Virus record (IMG/VR): IMGVR_UViG_3300032286_000496
Span: 1-29,289 of that record
DNA length: 29,289 bases
Direction: 5' to 3' (one strand)
Origin: a virus
The translations under genes and the position numbers were made by a program. Positions within the stretch are counted from its first letter, which is position 1, and every line of letters starts with the position of its first letter. The notes below the pieces were generated by a model that had not been told where the DNA came from, searched no databases, and was given only the letters and a program-made list of their open reading frames with translations. Shown here one piece after another: positions 15,925 to 23,387 of the stretch.

Positions 15925-17504
15925 TGGCAAATTTAATACCAGTAGATGACGATAACGATTCAGATTTTGTTCAAATTAGAACAGATAGAGATTATGGATC
16001 AAATAACCCAGAGTCAGAATTTGACGATCCCTTTGCAAAAAGCTGGGACGACCTAAAAAAGATTGAAGGTCTAAATGAAAACTTTAAGCGTAGAGCCAAT
16101 AGGCTAGAAAAGTCATTCACTGGTATTGACGGGGCTAAGTCAAAAAAGCTAGACCCACTTGACCTAACAGGATACTCCCTGTTTATGATTGTTCAACCCC
16201 CATACAATGTTATGTACCTTTCTCAACTTTTTGACATATCTCCATTCCATCACGCTGCAGTTCAAGCAAAGACTGCAAATATTATTGGACTTGGATATGA
16301 CTTTGAAGAGACCCAGAGAACCCTTGATAGAGTTGAGGATGTTCTTGAAGATGAAGATAAATTAGATAAGTTACGCAGAAAGATTTCTCGTGGAAAGCAA
16401 GACCTTAGACAGTATCTAGAAAGCATGAACTCCGATGACGGTTTCTTAGAAACAATGAAAAAGATTTGTACAGATTTAGAGGTTACTGGTAACGCCTATC
16501 TAGAAATTGGTAGAACATCTTCTGGAAAGATTGGATACATTGGTCACATTCCATCCATCACTATGCGTATCCGCCGTCACAGAGACGGGTTTGTTCAGGT
16601 AGTTTATAATCGCTACACATTCTTTAGAAATTATGGAGATACCACAACAGAGGATCAGATTGGTACAGATCCCCGACCAAACGAAGTAATTCACTTTAAG
16701 GTTTATACTCCAACAAACACCTACTACGGAGTCCCAGATATTATTTCTGCAAAGAATGCTATTGCTGGTGACGAGTTTGCACAGCGTTATAACTTGGATT
16801 ACTTTGAGAACAAGGCTGTTCCAAGATACATTATTACTGTAAAGGGAGCAAAGCTTAATGCAGACTCCGAAAGAAAGCTTTTGGAGTTTTTCCAGACAGG
16901 TCTTCGTGGAAGAAACCACAGAACACTTTACATCCCACTCCCATCAGATGGAGAAAATGCTCGTGTTGAATTTAACATGGAAGCTATCGAAGCAGGTATT
17001 CAGGATTCATCATTCAAGGAATATGCTGTAGAAAGTCGTGACCGTATTCTTTTGGCGCACCGTGTTCCAATTAGCAAGTTGGGAACACCGCAGGGCACAT
17101 CTTTGGCGGGAGCAAGAGATGCAGATAAGACATTCAAAGAGCAGGTATGTAGACCACAACAGGACTACTTTGAATACAAACTTAATAAGTTAATCTCTGA
17201 AATGACAGATGCCTTTACAATTAGATTTAATGAACTTACTCTTACAGATGAAGAGATGCAAGCCCGAATTGACGATGTTTACCTGAAGGATCAAGTTATT
17301 GTTCCTAACGATGTTAGACTTCGCAAGGGTCTCCCACCAAGAAAGGGTGGGGATGAACCATTAGTTATTGGTGCTAAAGATGCAGCAGAAACAAAGGCTC
17401 AAGAAAATGGCACACGACAAAGAGATCAACAAAGAAAAATTAATGCAACCGACACGCAAGGTGAAGCAAGAAACCCAAAGGGCGAGGGAAGAACCCAAAA
17501 ATAA
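15924..17504 (+). CDS. Phage portal protein (PBSX/HK97-type)
   Basis: The portal forms the dodecameric ring at one capsid vertex through which DNA is packaged and to which the neck attaches. The 526-aa length is typical. Family features are visible in order: a hydrophobic entry (YSLFMIVQPPYNVMYLSQL), FHHAAVQAKTANIIGLGYDF, YLEIGRTSSGKIGYIGHIP, the wing region with PNEVIHFKVYTPTNTYYGVPDIISA, the stem/clip segment FENKAVPRYIITVKG, then ILLAHRVPISKLGTPQGTSLAGARDAD and a charged tail. The N-terminal 60 residues and C-terminal 50 residues are very polar. The gene directly follows a small unknown gene and precedes the maturation protease, the standard order. Confidence 0.92.
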   Translation: MANLIPVDDDNDSDFVQIRTDRDYGSNNPESEFDDPFAKSWDDLKKIEGLNENFKRRANRLEKSFTGIDGAKSKKLDPLDLTGYSLFMIVQPPYNVMYLSQLFDISPFHHAAVQAKTANIIGLGYDFEETQRTLDRVEDVLEDEDKLDKLRRKISRGKQDLRQYLESMNSDDGFLETMKKICTDLEVTGNAYLEIGRTSSGKIGYIGHIPSITMRIRRHRDGFVQVVYNRYTFFRNYGDTTTEDQIGTDPRPNEVIHFKVYTPTNTYYGVPDIISAKNAIAGDEFAQRYNLDYFENKAVPRYIITVKGAKLNADSERKLLEFFQTGLRGRNHRTLYIPLPSDGENARVEFNMEAIEAGIQDSSFKEYAVESRDRILLAHRVPISKLGTPQGTSLAGARDADKTFKEQVCRPQQDYFEYKLNKLISEMTDAFTIRFNELTLTDEEMQARIDDVYLKDQVIVPNDVRLRKGLPPRKGGDEPLVIGAKDAAETKAQENGTRQRDQQRKINATDTQGEARNPKGEGRTQK

Positions 17505-17514
17505 ATAGGAGCGT

Positions 17515-17557
17515 ATAATACCACAAATTTTGTATTAGTTTACAATCTTGGTATTAT
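17515..17557. repeat. Inverted repeat around structural promoter 3
   Basis: ATAATACCA (17515-17523) and TGGTATTAT (17549-17557) form a perfect 9-bp inverted repeat with a 25-nt centre. Each arm read outward contains a TGGTATTAT extended -10 sequence, so the minus strand carries a mirror copy of the plus-strand promoter element. Confidence 0.55.
17528..17557 (+). promoter_or_regulatory. Structural promoter 3 (protease and capsid)
   Basis: TTGG-TATTAT (hexamer 17552-17557) with TTTTGT (17528-17533) 18 nt upstream. The ATG at 17567 is 9 nt past the hexamer and has no Shine-Dalgarno, so the mRNA would be nearly leaderless. Confidence 0.55.
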
Positions 17558-17566
17558 TTAATTAAT

Positions 17567-18946
17567 ATGAATATTGAAAAAGCTACATGGGCAAACGGAG
17601 AACGCAAGATGAGTCTTGCATTCCCCTTTGCTAAAGTCGATAAAGAAAATCGCACAGTATCTGGATTCGCTACACTAAACAATCCAGATAAGCATGGCGA
17701 TATTGTAGAGCCTGACGCAAGCAAGCGAGCATTTGAAAGATTTCGTGGAAATATTAGAGAAATGCATCAGCCAATTGCTGTTGGTAAAGTTCTTTCTTTT
17801 AACGAGGAAGATTACTACGATCCACAATCAGGAAATACCTACAAGGGTGTTTATGTAAATGTTTATGTTTCAAAGGGTGCTCAGGATACTTGGGAAAAAG
17901 TATTAGATGGCACCCTTACTGGATTTTCAATTGGCGGGAATATCGTAGAGGCTTCAATGGAAAAGGGAGCTTCCGAGACAGATGAAGAACGTAGAGTTAT
18001 TAAAGATTATGACCTGCATGAATTAAGTCTTGTTGATAACCCCGCAAACCCACTAGCGAATATTTTTTCTATTCAAAAAAGTGGAGATAATTTAATTTTT
18101 AAAGGAATGGCAACAGAAATTGAAACGGAAAACGTCTTCTGGTGCGGAACAGATCAGATTGCTACATCTACTGCGAACGAAACAAAAGATTGCAGCGTTT
18201 GCGGAGATTCAATGGAGACCATTGGTTGGATTGAAAAGTCTGATACAGAAAAGTCTGAATCTATTCAAAAGGTAGTTGACGGGTACTTAAAGAAAGATGA
18301 CGCTCCAGGTCCAGATCATGGTCCAAATGGAATTGTCGAATCTCCCTCAAAGCCAATTAATTCTCAGAGTACTATTAATAGATACCCTGATCAAAACAAT
18401 ATCAGCACTACGAAAGATATTGATGAAAAAAATAAAATCAGCAAAGGAGGTAGTATCGTGGCACAAGAAAGCCCAGAAGAACTAGAATACGACCAAGCTG
18501 AAGAAATCAATGAAGTTGTTGAAGAGGTAGAAGACACACAGATTGAAAAGTCTGCAGATATCTCTGAAGTTGAGGTTGACGAACTAGACTTTACCAAGAT
18601 GGTTACTGACCTTAAAGACTTTGTTGGCGAAAAGCTTGAGAAGAGCATCAATGATACAAGTACAGAAACATCCGAACTCCGCAAGGCTCTGGAAACAGAG
18701 AAGTCAGATCTAGTAAAAAGATTTGATGAAGTTCGTGAAGAGAATGTAGAACTTAAAAAGTCAATTGATGACATTAAGACGCTTGTTACCGATCTACAAA
18801 AATCATTGATGGAAACATCAGAAAGAGTTGCTATGTACGAAAACGACACAGCATTCAAAAAGTCTGGCGACATGGATAAGCCAGAGGTAGCAAGAAAAGA
18901 AAATAATATTTGGCAAGGACACTTCCTCGGAGTCCAAGACCTATAA
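17567..18946 (+). CDS. Prohead maturation protease (XkdF-like) fused to a scaffold-like tail
   Basis: Residues about 15-180 match the XkdF/HK97-type prohead serine protease pattern: FAKVDKENRTVSGFATLNNPDKHGDIV, His67 in REMHQP, Ser121 in GFSIGG, and ELSLVDNPANPLA. His67 and Ser121 are the expected catalytic pair. A cysteine-containing insert follows (Cys193, Cys209-x2-Cys212, then ETIGWI). Then comes an acidic, glutamate/lysine-rich region with a long coiled coil (about 330-435), which looks like a delta-domain/scaffold. Protease and scaffold would thus be one polypeptide and the scaffold removed on maturation. The ATG at 17567 fits a near-leaderless mRNA; an alternative ATG at 17609 (MSLAFPF) has GGAG 8 nt upstream. 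It precedes the capsid gene. Confidence 0.85.
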   Translation: MNIEKATWANGERKMSLAFPFAKVDKENRTVSGFATLNNPDKHGDIVEPDASKRAFERFRGNIREMHQPIAVGKVLSFNEEDYYDPQSGNTYKGVYVNVYVSKGAQDTWEKVLDGTLTGFSIGGNIVEASMEKGASETDEERRVIKDYDLHELSLVDNPANPLANIFSIQKSGDNLIFKGMATEIETENVFWCGTDQIATSTANETKDCSVCGDSMETIGWIEKSDTEKSESIQKVVDGYLKKDDAPGPDHGPNGIVESPSKPINSQSTINRYPDQNNISTTKDIDEKNKISKGGSIVAQESPEELEYDQAEEINEVVEEVEDTQIEKSADISEVEVDELDFTKMVTDLKDFVGEKLEKSINDTSTETSELRKALETEKSDLVKRFDEVREENVELKKSIDDIKTLVTDLQKSLMETSERVAMYENDTAFKKSGDMDKPEVARKENNIWQGHFLGVQDL

Positions 18947-18958
18947 TAAATCTATTTT

Positions 18959-18973
18959 GAAAGGTAGGTGAAA
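18959..18973 (+). promoter_or_regulatory. Extended ribosome-binding leader of the capsid gene
   Basis: GAAAGGTAGGTGAAA lies 6 nt before the capsid ATG. It differs from the complement of the conserved 16S rRNA 3' end (AGAAAGGAGGTGA) essentially by one inserted T. The identical 15-mer, at the identical distance, precedes the major tail gene (23367-23381). Confidence 0.8.
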
Positions 18974-18979
18974 TAAAAA

Positions 18980-20185
18980 ATGAGTAATGAACTTTTACAA
19001 AAAGTAATTGATACAACAAACCTCGGTCAGAATGGTGCAGTTAATGCATCAGGTGATGCCAGCAACCTTAGCGGTGTTGGTCTTCTCTACCCTGATCAGG
19101 CTAACCGATTCCTAGACTACATGTGGGATGCAACAATTCTGGCTAAGTCAGCTCGTACAATCCGTATGCGCTCAAACACAACCGAAATTGATCGTACCGC
19201 AGTTGGTCAGAGAATTATGACAGTAGCTCAGGAAGATAAGCCAGTGGATTACACAGGCTACAATACTGGACAGGCTGGTCAGATCACATCACAAAACGCT
19301 GTGTTCTCAAAGGTATCTTTGACAACTCGCAAGTTGCGCCTTGACTGGGAACTCTCAGCAGAAGCACTTGAGGATAACATTGAAGGTCCAGATCTAGAAG
19401 ATCACATTGCACGTCTCATGGCTACCCAAGCGGGTAACGATATTGAAGACGTATTGATCAACGGAACTGGAACTGGTGCTGGACTTATGTCTGCATTCAC
19501 AGGTTTCCGCAAGTTAGCTGCAACTAACGCACACGTTGTTGACGCACAGGGTTACGGTCTAGATAAGGCTGTATTCAACCTTGCAATCAAGCAGCTTCCT
19601 CGTAAGTACAAGCAACGCCGTAACCAGCTGCGCTTCTTCGCAGGATCTAACTTGGTTCAGGATTACCTGTACAACCTGACTAACACAGGTGGTAACTTCC
19701 TACCATTCGATATCTCTTCAGGTATCCTTCGTGGTGAAGTAGCTGCTAATGATGGTGGTCCAGGTACAACAACGCCGTTCGCTTTCGGTATTCCAGTAAT
19801 CAACGTCCCATTAATGGACGAGACATTGGCATACGAAGGTAGCACAAGCCCAACAGGTTCAACAAGCGGTCTGCATGGTGATATCCACCTTACATTCCCA
19901 CAGAACTTCATCGTTGGTATTAAGCGTGATGTTACAGTTTACCGTCTCTTCCAACCGAAGAAGGATACAATTGAGTATACCCTCTTCATCCGTGTTGGTT
20001 GTGTATTGGAAAACTATGACGCTCACGTTCTTGTCAAGAATGTTCGTGTTTCGGGTACAGCAGTACCTCAAGGTTCAGCATTCGGCTCTCTCTTCAACGG
20101 ATCTACTACAACTGATCCAAACTTTGTTAAGGGATCTAATGTTAACTTCCAACCAGGCGATGGTCGTGGATTGGGTACTTACTAA
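18980..20185 (+). CDS. Major capsid protein (HK97 fold)
   Basis: The 401-aa product shows the HK97-type capsid pattern: an N-terminal arm, LYPDQANRFLDYMWDATILAKSARTIRM, a KPVDYTGYNTGQAGQITSQNAVFSKVSLTTRKLRLDWELSAEALED segment (E-loop to spine helix), IEDVLINGTGT, and a P-domain/A-domain stretch with YKQRRNQLRFFAGSNLVQDYL. It ends with HLTFPQNFIVGIKRDVTVYRL and the final beta strands. Codon choice differs from the neighbours: C-ending and CGT/AAG/CAG codons are frequent, as expected for a very highly expressed gene. The extended leader supports the same conclusion. It follows the protease-scaffold gene and ends just before a terminator. Confidence 0.93.
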   Translation: MSNELLQKVIDTTNLGQNGAVNASGDASNLSGVGLLYPDQANRFLDYMWDATILAKSARTIRMRSNTTEIDRTAVGQRIMTVAQEDKPVDYTGYNTGQAGQITSQNAVFSKVSLTTRKLRLDWELSAEALEDNIEGPDLEDHIARLMATQAGNDIEDVLINGTGTGAGLMSAFTGFRKLAATNAHVVDAQGYGLDKAVFNLAIKQLPRKYKQRRNQLRFFAGSNLVQDYLYNLTNTGGNFLPFDISSGILRGEVAANDGGPGTTTPFAFGIPVINVPLMDETLAYEGSTSPTGSTSGLHGDIHLTFPQNFIVGIKRDVTVYRLFQPKKDTIEYTLFIRVGCVLENYDAHVLVKNVRVSGTAVPQGSAFGSLFNGSTTTDPNFVKGSNVNFQPGDGRGLGTY

Positions 20186-20207
20186 AAATCTTAGTAAAAC
20201 AATGGGT

Positions 20208-20240
20208 AAGGGGAGCATATATTGGCTCCCTTTATTCATT
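20208..20240 (+). terminator. Intrinsic terminator after the capsid gene
   Basis: A stem of up to 9 bp (20208-20216 with 20225-20233; GGGAGC/GCTCCC core plus a G-U and two A-T pairs) closes an 8-nt loop and is followed by a T-rich tract. It would isolate capsid over-expression from the connector genes. Confidence 0.8.
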
Positions 20241-20261
20241 TTACAAATTATTTGGTATAAT
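20232..20261 (+). promoter_or_regulatory. Structural promoter 4 (connector genes)
   Basis: TTGG-TATAAT (hexamer 20256-20261) lies 22-25 nt downstream of the capsid terminator stem, whose T-rich tract fills the -35 region. The predicted leader of about 17 nt contains GAGAAAGGA in front of the ATG at 20285. Confidence 0.65.
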
Positions 20262-20284
20262 CATTACATAGAGAAAGGAATCAA

Positions 20285-20677
20285 ATGTCTTTTGATACGA
20301 TGAAAGTACAGGAGCTTCGTGAGGTAGCGGAGTCTTTTGCGGTAGAATTACCAGTAAAAATTGCAAAACAAAAGCTAATTTTGTTATTGGAAGAAGAAGG
20401 TATCACTTACGATACTTATAAAAGATTTTTCGATAGTGAAAAAGTAGAGCCAGAGTTAGCACCAGCACCCCGCCCACAGCCAGTAGATGTAAATTCTCCT
20501 GGAGTTGTTTTGGTAAAGATGGATAGAGACAATATGTCTTATCAGTTTGGAAACTTTGTTTTCACAAAAGATCATCCATTTGTGCCAATGACAGAAAATG
20601 ATGCACAATTGATTTTTGACACACTTGAAGGTTTTAGGTTAGCGACACCTAGGGAAGCCCAGGAATTCTACCGCTAA
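20285..20677 (+). CDS. 130-aa head protein with SAP/HeH-like N-terminal helix domain
   Basis: Residues about 5-40 (MKVQELREVAESFAVELPVKIAKQKLILLLEEEG) have the 'V-x-E-L-(R/K) ... K-x-x-L-I-x-x-L' helix-extended-helix pattern of SAP, LEM and Rho-N domains, commonly found in phage head-associated proteins. A proline-rich linker (APAPRPQPVDVNSPG) leads to a C-terminal beta-rich part (VVLVKMDRDNMSYQFGNFVFTKDHPFVPM). AAAGGA before the ATG is a good Shine-Dalgarno. It is the first connector-block gene, right after the capsid terminator. It could be a head accessory or DNA-contacting protein. Another possibility is that the short C-terminal domain decorates the capsid. Confidence 0.7.
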   Translation: MSFDTMKVQELREVAESFAVELPVKIAKQKLILLLEEEGITYDTYKRFFDSEKVEPELAPAPRPQPVDVNSPGVVLVKMDRDNMSYQFGNFVFTKDHPFVPMTENDAQLIFDTLEGFRLATPREAQEFYR

Positions 20678-20695
20678 TTATTGGAGGAATCTTAA

Positions 20696-21637
20696 TTGCA
20701 ACAAATTCATAATGGAACAACTCAGACACTGAGTTTGGCTATTTACAGTCAGGGTTTTTTAACCGATGCAGACGGTGCTGTAATTGTTAGGATTACGGAT
20801 GCTGACACAGGAGTTGTCTTGGTCGCATCCGCATCCGCAATTAGCCAACCACCAAGCGGAGAGTACACATATGATGTAACTCCAGATGTTACACAGTCTA
20901 ACCGAGTTCTGCAGGTGCTTTGGTCGTACTCTCTGAATGGTAAAGCAACATCACAAACACAATTCGTTGAGGTAGTTACTCCCTATGCTTTAGTTAGCGA
21001 TATTGTCAGTTACTACAAATTGGGAACCAAGCCATCTGAAATCAATTATTTTTCCGAGTCGGATATAATGATTGCAGAAAATATTGCAAGAACTCAGATT
21101 AATAATTACACCATGCAGGACTTCGGAAGAAGATACGACTATCAAGAAATTTTCGGAATTGGTAGCGATGCAATAGAGCTTACAGAAAGAATGCTGTGGG
21201 TAGATAAACTTTACGAAAATGATCAGCTAGTTATTGACTACACAGCAAGTCCAACATACAACAGCTTCGGGTTTGATGTAGAGTTGACACAAACTGGAAA
21301 AGCGTTAAGAATTAAAACCAATATGTTCGACACCCGTTATGATAATCAGGTAGACCCAACAATTTTTTCTTACGGAAAGTTTAGAAACAACTCTCGCTAC
21401 AAAATTATTGGAGAAATTGGGTACAATTATGTACCACAAGATATTAAACTTTGCACACTGTTGCTCTGTGGCGATTTATTGTCAAATGATGCAGCATGGA
21501 GAAACAAGTATTTAAAGAAGGTTTCTCTAGCCGAAGTATCCTTCGAATTAAGTGCGGGGGCACTAAACGGTACAGGAAACGTCATAGTTGATGGAATTCT
21601 AGATCAGTATCGCAATATAAACATTGTTGTGATATAA
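20696..21637 (+). CDS. Head-tail connector/adaptor protein (313 aa)
   Basis: The gene starts at TTG 20696 with GGAGGA 7 nt upstream; no ATG or GTG is better placed. The N-terminal ~95 residues form a beta domain (GTTQTLSLAIYSQGFLTDADGAVIVRITDADTG ... SGEYTYDVTPDVTQ) like those on phage head fibres or adaptor tips. The remainder (YALVSDIVSYYKLGTKPSEINYFSESDIMIAENIARTQINNYT ... KLCTLLLCGDLL) has the helical profile of gp6/gp15-type connectors that dock under the portal. Gene order (after capsid, before stopper) agrees. The fusion of a beta domain to a connector is common in actinophages. The exact assignment is by context and profile rather than a decisive motif. Confidence 0.7.
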   Translation: MQQIHNGTTQTLSLAIYSQGFLTDADGAVIVRITDADTGVVLVASASAISQPPSGEYTYDVTPDVTQSNRVLQVLWSYSLNGKATSQTQFVEVVTPYALVSDIVSYYKLGTKPSEINYFSESDIMIAENIARTQINNYTMQDFGRRYDYQEIFGIGSDAIELTERMLWVDKLYENDQLVIDYTASPTYNSFGFDVELTQTGKALRIKTNMFDTRYDNQVDPTIFSYGKFRNNSRYKIIGEIGYNYVPQDIKLCTLLLCGDLLSNDAAWRNKYLKKVSLAEVSFELSAGALNGTGNVIVDGILDQYRNINIVVI

Positions 21638-22093
21638 ATGTCAATATTTCAGTTAAATTCTTATGTAAATAGTTTTATGAATATGACCGCAGATATTTAT
21701 TCTCAGAAAAATACGCAGTCTGAAAGCGGTGCCATGTCAAGGCAGTGGTCTTATGAAAAAACAATTACTTGCAAGGCAATGGTTGTTAAAGATGATGGCG
21801 GTAAAGCAATCAGTGATGATAAACAATACAAGACTGGCAACCAAGGATATCAGGAAAACCTTCACGTTAAACTACAATCTCCAGTTAGATTAAGTAAGCG
21901 TTTTAGGGTTGTTGGAATTAGAACGTCAGATGGGAATAGTGTTTTTGTAGAATCGGACAAGTATGATCAAAAAGACACAGTGTTTGATGTTATTTCTAGC
22001 CATCCCGTCCTAGATCCATTTGGCAAAATATCTTACTATGAAGTAAACCTAAGAAGGGCACAGGTTCAAAACAATGATATCGCTTCGGTTTGA
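21638..22093 (+). CDS. Head-tail stopper-like protein (151 aa)
   Basis: A beta-rich protein with features of the SPP1 gp16-like stopper family: MTADIYSQKNTQSESGAMSRQWSYEKTITCKAMV at the N-terminus, then LSKRFRVVGIRTSDGNSVFVESDKYDQKDTVFDVISSHPVLDPFGKISYYEVNLRRAQ. The pattern is that of an SH3/beta-barrel describing 'instrument-like' strands ending in YEVxLRR. It begins directly after the adaptor stop and overlaps the next gene by 20 nt. The role, closing the neck after packaging, is inferred from order and size. Confidence 0.6.
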   Translation: MSIFQLNSYVNSFMNMTADIYSQKNTQSESGAMSRQWSYEKTITCKAMVVKDDGGKAISDDKQYKTGNQGYQENLHVKLQSPVRLSKRFRVVGIRTSDGNSVFVESDKYDQKDTVFDVISSHPVLDPFGKISYYEVNLRRAQVQNNDIASV

Positions 22094-22799
22094 GAACATT
22101 AATACTCTTTTTAACGAGTTAGAAAATAAGATTGATGGTGTTAATCAGTTAATAACAAAAGAGACGGAATCTCAATTGGCAAAAGCAGTCTTTACAATAA
22201 CTACCAAAAAGTTTATTAAAGATTTTGGTATAGAGGCTGCCCTAAACCCTAAAAAATATTTTCATATGTACGAATGGAACAGCGTTGGAAATCCAAGCAA
22301 AAAGTTATTTTCGATAAAAAGGCAATCCGCTTCTTATGGCAATTTAAAGATTGCTGTAAACTACAAGCAATCTAGAACACCAGTTCCCATTCCAGGAAAA
22401 TTACAAGAATCTCGTAATAAAAACAAGAGAGTTAAAAAGAGATCCGTATTTGTTAACAAAGCCGAGATTATGGAAACTGGAAAGCCAGTGTCTTTTACTA
22501 CAAAACAGTATATTGCATTCTTGTCTCAAAAAGATGGAAAAGTTCGCTTTGTTGCTCCAGGAAAAACGGTAAGAATATCAAATCCTGGAGGTAACCTTAC
22601 AAAAGGAGCGTTTGACAAGTTTTTAACAACTTGGTATGCAAATAAAGTAGAGTCTGCTGTCTCTTCATCTGGTATGATAGATATGGTCGGAAAGCGTGTG
22701 GCTACGTCTTTAAATCAAAAGGGTGGCGGTAAGGTTGCAGCAAAAGAAGCTATTCGAATTGTTGCAGAATCATATTCACAAGGAGTAACTGAATTATAA
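22074..22799 (+). CDS. Neck/tail-completion protein, HK97-gp10-like position (241 aa)
   Basis: A strongly basic protein that starts with a helix (MISLRFENINTLFNELENKIDGVNQLITKETESQLAKAVF). It continues with YFHMYEWNSVGNPSKKLFSIKRQ, a lysine/arginine-rich loop (ESRNKNKRVKKRS), and ends in helices (GKVAAKEAIRIVAESYSQG). Position between stopper and tail terminator, together with this 'helix - HMYEW - beta' layout, matches minor neck proteins of actinophages related to HK97 gp10. The start overlaps the preceding gene and the stop overlaps the next ATG (TAATG). Confidence 0.6.
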   Translation: MISLRFENINTLFNELENKIDGVNQLITKETESQLAKAVFTITTKKFIKDFGIEAALNPKKYFHMYEWNSVGNPSKKLFSIKRQSASYGNLKIAVNYKQSRTPVPIPGKLQESRNKNKRVKKRSVFVNKAEIMETGKPVSFTTKQYIAFLSQKDGKVRFVAPGKTVRISNPGGNLTKGAFDKFLTTWYANKVESAVSSSGMIDMVGKRVATSLNQKGGGKVAAKEAIRIVAESYSQGVTEL

Positions 22800-23287
22800 T
22801 GACTGATTATTCAAAATTGGCGGTATACGGAATAAATAATTATCTTTGGAAAAAACTAAAAGATGAAAACCTTCTTGACGAGCAGGATTACTATGTAGAT
22901 GAATTTGCAGACTTCTTAGTTCCAATAATTCCCGCCCAACAAATACCTGAGTTTAACAATTTGTTGCCAGGAAAAACCTATTTAATTTATGACTATGAAA
23001 TTCTTAGAACTGGAGAGAACTATTGGATCACAGAAGAGATTCTTACCTATACAATTGTGTCTCCAAACTACGACAAAATTAATCAAATTATCACATTTAT
23101 CCAAGCCATCCTTAGCAAGTATGATGATGCAGCCCACGATATAAATGCGTACAATAGCAATACAACCCCTTTTGAGTACCATTTCTTGTATAACGAGAAT
23201 ACCGTATCCCCCCAAAACTTTGTTACAGAGGGCGGGTTCATGGTTGGTGAAACTCAAATTAGATATACTTATGTAAGAAAAGATTGA
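22799..23287 (+). CDS. Tail terminator protein (162 aa)
   Basis: The gene is placed just before the major tail protein, the standard site for the tail terminator that caps the tube and joins it to the neck. The sequence has the expected alpha/beta profile: YSKLAVYGINNYLWKKLKDENLL, VPIIPAQQIPEFNNLLPGKTYLIYDYEI, WITEEILTYTIVSPNYDKINQIITFIQAIL, and a closing strand GGFMVGETQIRYTYVRKD. The ATG overlaps the preceding TAA. An AGGAG lies about 14 nt upstream, so coupling probably matters more than direct binding. Confidence 0.7.
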   Translation: MTDYSKLAVYGINNYLWKKLKDENLLDEQDYYVDEFADFLVPIIPAQQIPEFNNLLPGKTYLIYDYEILRTGENYWITEEILTYTIVSPNYDKINQIITFIQAILSKYDDAAHDINAYNSNTTPFEYHFLYNENTVSPQNFVTEGGFMVGETQIRYTYVRKD

Positions 23288-23292
23288 GATTG

Positions 23293-23311
23293 CAACAAGT
23301 TTGTCTTGTTG
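23293..23311. promoter_or_regulatory. Perfect hairpin/operator-like inverted repeat before the tail-tube gene
   Basis: CAACAAG (23293-23299), a TTTGT loop and CTTGTTG (23305-23311) are a perfect 7-bp inverted repeat just after the tail-terminator stop. No T-tract follows. It overlaps the proposed -35 of the promoter ending at 23328, so it may act as an operator or mRNA-end structure. Confidence 0.45.
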
Positions 23312-23328
23312 TCTACTCATGATAAAAT
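23299..23328 (+). promoter_or_regulatory. Candidate promoter for the major tail protein
   Basis: An extended -10 of form TGA-TAAAAT (hexamer 23323-23328) has TTTGT at the same upstream position as in structural promoter 3. The leader would be about 50 nt and contain the extended ribosome-binding site at 23367-23381. Confidence 0.4.
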
Positions 23329-23366
23329 AAAAGAGAGGAAGTGAAATTCGCCAATACCTTAAAAAA

Positions 23367-23381
23367 GAAAGGTAGGTGAAA
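23367..23381 (+). promoter_or_regulatory. Extended ribosome-binding leader of the major tail gene
   Basis: GAAAGGTAGGTGAAA is identical to the capsid leader and lies at the same 6-nt distance from ATG 23388. It decides the start: the in-frame GTG at 23376 lies inside this element and cannot be the initiation codon. Confidence 0.8.
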
Positions 23382-23387
23382 AATAAT

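Noticed and set aside
18391-18873. 160-codon Ser-rich open frame on the minus strand
   Set aside because: It is the antisense of the Glu/Lys-rich coiled coil of the protease-scaffold gene; such regions create long antisense frames by composition.
18942-18947. TATAAT before the capsid gene considered as its promoter
   Set aside because: It overlaps the stop codons of the upstream gene, lacks the TGG extension and has no -35; the capsid is more simply transcribed from the promoter at 17552.
23376-23387. GTG start four codons before the major tail ATG
   Set aside because: It lies inside the 15-nt ribosome-binding leader shared with the capsid gene, whose spacing points to ATG 23388.
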